Source: Clostridiales bacterium UBA1390
Lineage (GTDB): Bacteria > Bacillota > Clostridia > Lachnospirales > Bianqueaceae
NCBI GenBank assembly: GCA_002305315.1
Contig: DBQQ01000032.1
Coordinates: forward strand, 391-40,775
DNA length: 40,385 nucleotides
Direction of reading: 5' to 3'
Within the stretch, counting starts at the first letter, position 1; the number at the start of each line of letters is the position of its first letter. A model generated the notes under the pieces. That model did no database searches and had not been told where the DNA came from. It was given only the letters and a program-made list of their open reading frames with translations. Positions 35,204-40,385 of the stretch are shown piece by piece. The position numbers and the translations under genes are program-made.

Positions 35204-35500
35204 ATGATGTATCCTTTTATGACATTAAATGATGAGACGGAAATTGTTCATTCTGACATGCAGGAAGATGGAACGGTGAAGGTGTATATAGAACGTCCAG
35301 ATGAAGAATATGGTTTTAAGCATGCTGTCTGCTGGCGGCCTCAATATAAGTGGGAGGATATCTATCATTTTTCCGAAGAGGAAATCAGACAGTTTGAAGA
35401 GATTATTCGTTCCACGGCCCATTTAATCATGGAGTTCTCCCAGGGAAAATGCTACAAAGATTTGGATTACAAGCGCAGGAAAGTGTCTGCTTTGCAATAA
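35204..35500 (+). CDS. Small protein of unknown function between rlmH-end repeats
   Basis: The 98-residue acidic protein has no signal peptide or membrane helix. Residues include GTVKVYIERPDEEYGFKHA, RPQYKWEDIYHFSEEE and a helical end (RQFEEIIRSTAHLIMEFSQG). The start at 35204 follows AAGGGAGGA by eight bases. A GTG that overlaps the rlmH stop at 35174 is in frame but has no site. The coding sequence is AT-richer than murA and rlmH. It lies wholly inside the segment bounded by the two 26-base repeats, so it may have arrived with an insertion. No family recognised. Confidence 0.65.
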   Translation: MMYPFMTLNDETEIVHSDMQEDGTVKVYIERPDEEYGFKHAVCWRPQYKWEDIYHFSEEEIRQFEEIIRSTAHLIMEFSQGKCYKDLDYKRRKVSALQ

Positions 35501-35512
35501 TAATTCGAGAAT

Positions 35513-35527
35513 AGCGTCGCATACGCT
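35513..35527 (+). other. Small hairpin after the 98-residue gene
   Basis: AGCGT-CGCAT-ACGCT is a weak five-base stem. The rest of 35501-35634 is AT-rich and shows no gene or clear promoter. Confidence 0.3.
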
Positions 35528-35633
35528 TCTTAATATTATGAGGATGGTAGAAGCGAGAAGCGAAGACATTATTCAGAAATGGATATTATACTTCGGCGAG
35601 ATTCATTATTTTTGCTAGTATGTCTTTTGTGGA

Positions 35634-35674
35634 AAAAAGGCGAGCCCTATCATAAGTGAGGGCTCGCCTTTTTA
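35634..35674. terminator. Bidirectional terminator built from the rlmH-end duplicate
   Basis: AAAAAGGCGAGCCCT pairs perfectly over 15 bases with AGGGCTCGCCTTTTT, leaving a ten-base loop ATCATAAGTG. It ends the murA-rlmH unit (plus) and the ribbon-helix-helix gene (minus). Confidence 0.93.
35635..35660 (+). repeat. Direct repeat copy 2 (rlmH-end duplicate)
   Basis: An exact 26-base copy of 35153-35178 outside any gene. Its first part forms the left arm of the terminator at 35634-35674. Confidence 0.95.
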
Positions 35675-36316
35675 TTGCGAGAAGTGACGCAGATACGTGT
35701 CTTCTACAATTCGATTCAGTGAAGGGGAACGTAAGGAATTGAAATAACTTTGCATGGTATCGTCCACCAGAAGGATAGAAGCACTCAGTCGGTCGGCGAC
35801 GGTCTGCGCATCATCAGTGTTTTCAAACAGCCTGGGAAGAACAATAGTACGTTGATAGCGTCCGGCATCGGTTTGCTTTTTTGTGGGGATACGGAAGAGT
35901 TGATGATGATGATCGTCTATGACGGAAAGCAGACAGAAAAAGGTGTCCAGATTGTTGCGCAGAGCGGCAGCCGTGGAGCGGGACTGTATTTTCAAGAGTC
36001 CCAGTGGAGCATTATTTTCTTCGATGATATCAAACCCGTACTTAATCGTCGGGTTATATTTATATTTCACATATGTAGCCACTTCCATACTGCCGCGGTC
36101 CATATGGCCATGCAGGGAGGATTCCTGCGTGTTGATCTGCGATACGGTGTAGGAGATGATGGTACGTGTCTGGTGTTCCCGGGTGTGCATACCCACCTCT
36201 TTCGCTAGGAGATGATCGATCAGCTGAGAACGATTCATACCTTTCTCATAGGCGAGGCGGTCGATTCTGGCAATCACTTCATCTGTTAAAATTAAACTGT
36301 ACATACTCTTGTTCAT
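35672..36316 (-). CDS. Ribbon-helix-helix protein with a C-terminal domain of unknown function
   Basis: The 214-residue protein opens with a ribbon-helix-helix segment (about 5-42): YSLILTDEVIARIDRLAYEKGMNRSQLIDHLLAKEV, the CopG/Arc-type DNA-binding fold. The remaining 170 residues contain a His-rich stretch (DDHHHQLFRIP) and a pattern I do not recognise. The size and tail are larger than a simple antitoxin, and no toxin gene adjoins it. The ATG at 36316 has AAAGGTGG upstream and a consensus promoter. The gene is divergent from the GH78 gene, which it might regulate together with itself. Confidence 0.75.
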   Translation of the reverse strand: MNKSMYSLILTDEVIARIDRLAYEKGMNRSQLIDHLLAKEVGMHTREHQTRTIISYTVSQINTQESSLHGHMDRGSMEVATYVKYKYNPTIKYGFDIIEENNAPLGLLKIQSRSTAAALRNNLDTFFCLLSVIDDHHHQLFRIPTKKQTDAGRYQRTIVLPRLFENTDDAQTVADRLSASILLVDDTMQSYFNSLRSPSLNRIVEDTYLRHFSQ

Positions 36317-36338
36317 GCAGATTCCACCTTTCTATTTA

Positions 36339-36367
36339 ATTTTACATCGAAACTCTTATTATGTCAA
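36339..36367 (-). promoter_or_regulatory. Promoter of the ribbon-helix-helix gene
   Basis: On the minus strand TTGACA (36362-36367) and TAAAAT (36339-36344) are 17 bases apart. Confidence 0.75.
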
Positions 36368-36383
36368 CTATTTTATATAATAG
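36368..36383. promoter_or_regulatory. Possible operator between divergent promoters
   Basis: CTATT-TTATAT-AATAG is a 16-base dyad abutting the -35 box of the ribbon-helix-helix gene and 20 bases before that of GH78. Ribbon-helix-helix proteins bind short dyads, so autoregulation is plausible. Confidence 0.3.
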
Positions 36384-36402
36384 ATGAGCGGTTTTTAATG
36401 GC

Positions 36403-36431
36403 TTGTATTCTGCGGCAAGCTCTGATATAAT
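36403..36431 (+). promoter_or_regulatory. Promoter of the GH78-CPBP operon
   Basis: TTGTAT (36403-36408) and TATAAT (36426-36431) are 17 bases apart. The expected start is near 36438. Confidence 0.75.
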
Positions 36432-36463
36432 AGAGGCATATTACCATCACGGGAGGAGTAAGT

Positions 36464-39277
36464 ATGAAAATTACCAGTCTAAAGACCAATCATCTTGTGA
36501 ATCCGTTGGGATACTGGTTGCAGCAGCCCAGTATTTCCTATATTGTAGAAGATACGGAAGCAAAGCGCCAGGTAGAGGCGCAGGTGACGGTAGCGGCAGA
36601 TCCGGAGTTTACAGAGATTATATGGGACAGCGGCAGGCAAGAAGATGTGGATAGCACACATTTCGTGCTGCCGATCGAGATGGCGCCGCGTACCCGGTAC
36701 TATTGGAAGGTGCGCGTATGGGCCGATAACGGAGAAGAGGCAGAAAGCGAGGCGGCCTGGTTTGAAACCGCAAAAGAGGCGGAGCCCTGGACGGCACATT
36801 GGATCACGCCAGATCTTTCTCCGTCCATTCATCCCATTCTTTTCAGGCAGTTTACCATGTCGAAGAAGGTCGTTCGAGCACGGGCCTATATGGTGGGACT
36901 AGGCGCTTACGAGTGGACGCTGAACGGACAGAAAGTGGGAGAGGAGTATCTTCTGCCGGGCTGCGAAGCCTATGATAGCTGGATTCAGTATCAGACTTAC
37001 GATATTACAGAGCTTCTGAAAGAGGAGAACGAGGCGGAGGTCTGGCTGGGCAATGGTTGGTATAAGGGAGATTACGGCCTTTCGTCTAAGAAAGATGTAT
37101 ACGGAGACCGCTTTGTACTCCTGGCGGAGCTGCATATGGAGTATGAGGATGGGACCAGAGAGGTTCTCACCACTGACACAGATTGGAAGGCCCGTAAGAG
37201 TCCGGTGACGTACAGCGATATTTATAATGGGGAAATCGTGGACTGCTCACAGGTCTCGACGGAAGTGTACGATACCCGCGAGGTCTCGATGGGCTATGAT
37301 AAGCTCAGAGCGCGTCTCAACCCGCCGATTCTGATTCATGAACGCCTGAAGCCGATCGAGGTCATTCATACGCCCGCCGGTGAGGCGGTGCTGGATATGG
37401 GCCAGAACATGGTCGGATGGGTGGCGTTTACGGTCACGGCGCCAGCTGGGACGCGGATTCGTCTGCAGCATGGGGAAATCCTGCAGGATGACTGTTTTTA
37501 CGTGGAGAATCTGCGGACAGCAAAGCAGGAGTTTATCTACACCTGTCATGAAGGAGTCAATCATGCTCGGGCCCACTTCACTTTCTATGGCTTCCGGTAT
37601 GTTCTGGTAGAAGGGTGGCCTTACGAGGTCAAGGCGGAGGATTTCACGGGCTGTGTCATCCATTCGGATATGGAAGAGACGGGACGGATTGAGACCAGCA
37701 ATCCTCTGGTCAATCGGCTTTTTGAGAATACCCGGTGGGGACAGAAGGGAAATTTTCTCGACACGCCTACGGACTGCCCGCAGCGTGATGAACGTATGGG
37801 ATGGACCGGCGACGCGCAGATCTTCTGCGGTACCGCCAGCTATAACATGGATACGTACGCGTTTTATACCAAGTATGGATATGATCTGTATCAGGAACAG
37901 AAAAAGCTCGGCGGAAATGTGCCTTATGTGGTGCCGATGGCAGGGTACGATGGAGATGGTTCCTGCGCCTGGGGCGAGGCAGCCACTGTCATTCCCTGGG
38001 AAGTCTACCTGCATTTTGGAGATCCCAAGATTCTGGAGAACCAGTATGAGAGCATGAAGGGCTGGGTAGAGTACATGTACCGGGCAGAGGAGGCAAGCGG
38101 CAGCAGTCGGCTATGGAAGGTAGGCTGTCATCTGGCGGACTGGCTGGCGCTGGATGGTAAGATTGAGGGCGGCGTATATGGCGGTACGGATCCGTATTTC
38201 GTGGCGTCTGCCTATTACTATTATTCCACGAATATTCTGGCGCAGGCGGCTTCTGTACTGGGAAAAGAGGAGGATGCCGCGCATTATCAGAAACTGGCGG
38301 AAGAGATCAAGGCAGCTTTTCAGCAGGAGTATTTCACGCCCACAGGACGCCTTGCGGTGGATACGCAGACGGCGCATACGATGGTGCTGTTCATGGGATT
38401 GGCGCCGGAAGACGCGTTGGAACGGACTCGCGCAGGACTGCGAAAGCTGATTCGCGACAATTATTTCCACTTGAATACGGGCTTTGTCGGGACGCCCTAT
38501 CTGTGCCGGGCACTATCAGATCACGGCATGAATGATGTGGCGTACACCTTGCTTCTGAATGACGATTACCCAAGCTGGCTCTACGAGGTCAAGATGGGTG
38601 CCACTACGGTTTGGGAACGATGGAATTCTGTCATGCCGGATGGACATATCAGTGGAACCGGCATGAATTCTTTGAATCACTATGCCTATGGCGCGGTCGT
38701 GGAATGGATGTATCGCAACATGATCGGAATCCGTCCGGTAGCTGGCGCACCCGGTTTCCGGAAGGCGGAAATCAAGCCGCAGCCGGATTATCGGATCACC
38801 TGGGCGAAGATGGATCTGCGTACTGCAGTAGGAAGCTATCATGTGGGATGGGAAATGGGCCCTGCAGAAGAGGGCGGCCGCAGACAGATGACGGTGCAGA
38901 TCCGAGTCCCCTTTGGCGCCGAGGCCGATGTTTATCTGCCGGATGCGGATGCCGCCTCGATTCCGGGCGCAGACCAGGCGGGAAGCTGCGCGCACATCCT
39001 GCTCGATGCGGGTTCTTATACCTTCACGTATAGGACGACGAAGGCCTATACTAAGAGGTACAGCGTGGAGTGTACCGTGCCGGAACTGACAGGAGAGCCG
39101 CAGGCGCTGGCGATTTTGCAGAAGTACCTGCCCATCTTTCGTCCGGATCACGAGGGAGATATTCCTTGGGTGGACGATAAGAGCAATATTGAAGAACTGT
39201 TGAAGTCACCCTTCCTGCGTACGCCGGAAGCGTTGATCGAAGCGTTGGATCAGGAGCTGAGGCAGCTCACCATTTGA
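36464..39277 (+). CDS. GH78 alpha-L-rhamnosidase
   Basis: The 937-residue inverting glycosidase removes terminal alpha-L-rhamnose from pectin fragments, gums or plant glycosides. It has no signal peptide, so it acts on imported substrates. Domains in order are an N-terminal fibronectin-like part (1-105) and the Bac_rhamnosid_N sandwich (about 135-260, with GNGWYKGDYG). A second sandwich follows (about 295-400), then the (alpha/alpha)6 catalytic domain with DCPQRDERMGWTGD at 437-450, and a C-terminal sandwich (about 770-860). A tail of about 75 residues (from KAYTKRYSVECTVPEL) is not part of the standard family. GGGAGGAG precedes the ATG. The CPBP gene follows after 11 bases. Confidence 0.92.
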   Translation: MKITSLKTNHLVNPLGYWLQQPSISYIVEDTEAKRQVEAQVTVAADPEFTEIIWDSGRQEDVDSTHFVLPIEMAPRTRYYWKVRVWADNGEEAESEAAWFETAKEAEPWTAHWITPDLSPSIHPILFRQFTMSKKVVRARAYMVGLGAYEWTLNGQKVGEEYLLPGCEAYDSWIQYQTYDITELLKEENEAEVWLGNGWYKGDYGLSSKKDVYGDRFVLLAELHMEYEDGTREVLTTDTDWKARKSPVTYSDIYNGEIVDCSQVSTEVYDTREVSMGYDKLRARLNPPILIHERLKPIEVIHTPAGEAVLDMGQNMVGWVAFTVTAPAGTRIRLQHGEILQDDCFYVENLRTAKQEFIYTCHEGVNHARAHFTFYGFRYVLVEGWPYEVKAEDFTGCVIHSDMEETGRIETSNPLVNRLFENTRWGQKGNFLDTPTDCPQRDERMGWTGDAQIFCGTASYNMDTYAFYTKYGYDLYQEQKKLGGNVPYVVPMAGYDGDGSCAWGEAATVIPWEVYLHFGDPKILENQYESMKGWVEYMYRAEEASGSSRLWKVGCHLADWLALDGKIEGGVYGGTDPYFVASAYYYYSTNILAQAASVLGKEEDAAHYQKLAEEIKAAFQQEYFTPTGRLAVDTQTAHTMVLFMGLAPEDALERTRAGLRKLIRDNYFHLNTGFVGTPYLCRALSDHGMNDVAYTLLLNDDYPSWLYEVKMGATTVWERWNSVMPDGHISGTGMNSLNHYAYGAVVEWMYRNMIGIRPVAGAPGFRKAEIKPQPDYRITWAKMDLRTAVGSYHVGWEMGPAEEGGRRQMTVQIRVPFGAEADVYLPDADAASIPGADQAGSCAHILLDAGSYTFTYRTTKAYTKRYSVECTVPELTGEPQALAILQKYLPIFRPDHEGDIPWVDDKSNIEELLKSPFLRTPEALIEALDQELRQLTI

Positions 39278-39288
39278 GGAGGAATAGT

Positions 39289-40323
39289 ATGAAGGATCTG
39301 CCCTGGAGAAATCCAGATTATTTCGGGAGTACCGCCGAGGAAGAGAAGCGTCGTTTTCGCCGGGATATCAGCCGCAGCGCCTGGTCACTCCTGATCATGC
39401 TGGTTGCCGCGAATCTTCTTGCTTTGATTCTCAGTTTTGTGCTGATGAGCCAGGGCATCATGCAGTCTGGCATGCTGACGGATCTGTCGACACTGACAAC
39501 AGACAATTTGATAGCGGCGCTAGGCATGAGTCCTGCCGTATATGATTTTTTGACGGCTTATATGCCTTCTATCCTGGGAGAGGTGCTCCTGATCCTCCTG
39601 CTCCGATACTGGGTCGGCTTTCGTCTCAACGAGACATCGATGGTTTCCTCGACGACGCAGAAGCCGAAACAGATGACGGCCTTATCCTACTTCAGCGGAT
39701 GGGGGTGCGCGGCGATTGCATCGGTGGTCATCAGTTTGCTGTTGCAGTTTCTGAGTATGGCGGGGTGGGTCATGAATATGCCCGCCATACAGACGCCCAT
39801 GCCGAATGAAGATCCTGTTGGGTTCATTCTGTCGATGTCTTATGTATGTCTTTTAGGACCAATTCTGGAGGAAGTCATTTTCCGTGGTTTCATCTTAAAT
39901 GGTCTAAAGAAATATGGCGAGGCCGCGGGCATTCTGGTGTCCACACTGTTCTTCATGATGTATCATGGCAACCTGGCGCAGACGATCACACCGCTTCTGG
40001 TAGGACTTCTCTTCGGGTTCCTGACGGTTCGAACGGGTTCCCTCTGGCCAGCCATCCTATGCCATATTTTGCATAATACGACAGCGATGGCGATGGATTA
40101 TGTGCCAGGAGACTGGTATGACATGGCTTTTGCGGTATATGCCATCATTGGGATCTGTGCGCTGCTGTATTTTCTCTACCGTTTCCTGCCGGAACGAAAG
40201 AATCTGAAGACCTTCGGGCGTACCAGCAGGGGAGAGCGCGTGTTGGAACTGCTCCTGGCGCCTGGATTTATCGTCTATTTTATACTGTATTTGCTTCTCA
40301 GCGCCTTGTATTTTATCCTATAA
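39289..40323 (+). CDS. CPBP-family intramembrane metalloprotease
   Basis: The 344-residue polytopic membrane protein has about eight hydrophobic segments. The CPBP (Abi/CAAX) motifs are present: EEVIFRGF with Glu194, Glu195 and Arg199, FFMMYHGN in the second motif, and AILCHILHNTT with the final His-Asn. In other bacteria such proteins process peptides or prenylated proteins or give bacteriocin self-immunity. Its substrate here is unknown. The ATG at 39289 lies six bases after GAGGAGG, 11 bases downstream of the GH78 stop, so the two are co-transcribed. A link between them in function is not evident. Confidence 0.88.
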   Translation: MKDLPWRNPDYFGSTAEEEKRRFRRDISRSAWSLLIMLVAANLLALILSFVLMSQGIMQSGMLTDLSTLTTDNLIAALGMSPAVYDFLTAYMPSILGEVLLILLLRYWVGFRLNETSMVSSTTQKPKQMTALSYFSGWGCAAIASVVISLLLQFLSMAGWVMNMPAIQTPMPNEDPVGFILSMSYVCLLGPILEEVIFRGFILNGLKKYGEAAGILVSTLFFMMYHGNLAQTITPLLVGLLFGFLTVRTGSLWPAILCHILHNTTAMAMDYVPGDWYDMAFAVYAIIGICALLYFLYRFLPERKNLKTFGRTSRGERVLELLLAPGFIVYFILYLLLSALYFIL

Positions 40324-40330
40324 GAATTCG

Positions 40331-40354
40331 GACGGGGATTTCTCATTAGTCCGG
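40331..40354 (+). repeat. Copy 3 of the recurring 3' intergenic motif
   Basis: GGGGATTTCTCATTAG (40334-40349) lies 10 bases after the CPBP stop, flanked by arms CGGAC/GTCCG that would place it in a hairpin loop. It lacks one T compared with copies 1 and 2. Confidence 0.4.
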
Positions 40355-40385
40355 GGTGGGATGTGCACTAGTCAACAAAAACTGG

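Noticed and set aside
35179..35634. A complete SCC-type mobile element
   Set aside because: No recombinase, inverted terminal repeats or cargo beyond one small gene is present, so only a scar or remnant can be claimed.
35672..36316. Toxin-antitoxin module around the ribbon-helix-helix gene
   Set aside because: No small toxin gene adjoins it on either side, and the protein is too long for a typical antitoxin.
39289..40323. Abortive-infection (Abi) phage defence role for the CPBP protein
   Set aside because: The family label is historical. There is no phage-defence context here, and the gene is co-transcribed with a glycosidase.

Overview
The window reads as chromosomal DNA of a low-to-middle GC Firmicute of the class Clostridia, most likely Lachnospiraceae-like. 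This is an inference from gene content: a WalRK/YycHI-type cluster, murA followed by rlmH, a single-chain PurL, an F-type atp operon without atpI, a GGGtGRT/NifU-like pair, and strong AGGAGG-type ribosome sites with frequent extended -10 (TGn) promoters. No rRNA, tRNA, CRISPR array, transposase or recombinase was seen. No stretch longer than 300 bases lacks a gene.

Layout. 1-1430: a visibly GC-richer end with the 5' part of a family-4 glycosyltransferase (minus) and a tandem GNAT acetyltransferase (plus). 1502-3210 (minus): an iron-sulfur scaffold-like protein and a GGGtGRT protein. 3384-4757: a MATE exporter. 4857-6863 (minus): a cytoplasmic beta-propeller protein of possible glycan-lyase type, divergent from an operon of GH31 alpha-xylosidase, a coiled-coil protein and truA (7096-11082). 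11308-17539: the complete atpBEFHAGDC operon. 17630-18499 (minus): a LysR regulator divergent from a small flavodoxin-like gene (18711). 19215-22208: an anchored unknown, ddl, a DUF1934 protein and another small anchored protein. 22336-26082: purL. 26234-27928: a PP2C phosphatase fused through a membrane segment to a LysM domain. 28043-33266: walR, walK, a secreted unknown, a yycH-like and a yycI-like gene. 33424-35500: murA, rlmH and a 98-residue unknown. 35672-36316 (minus): a ribbon-helix-helix protein. 36464-40323: GH78 alpha-L-rhamnosidase and a CPBP membrane protease.

How the genes fit. Much of the window is envelope-related: MurA and Ddl supply peptidoglycan precursors, the WalRK-like system is the usual wall-homeostasis sensor, and the PP2C-LysM fusion could couple wall binding to protein dephosphorylation. 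The GH31, GH78 and beta-propeller proteins all lack signal peptides, so they would act on imported plant or gum oligosaccharides containing xylose and rhamnose. No transporter is present here.

The most notable structure is at rlmH. The last bases of rlmH, the same kind of site used as attB by staphylococcal SCC elements, recur as an exact 26-base copy 482 bases downstream. In that second copy they form one arm of an intrinsic terminator. A 98-residue gene lies between the copies. This looks like the scar of an insertion into the rlmH 3' end. Other items worth attention are the NifU-like/GGGtGRT pair, the PP2C-TM-LysM fusion, the extra secreted gene inside the walK-yycH junction, a 3' intergenic motif seen three times, and inverted repeats in the GH31 leader.
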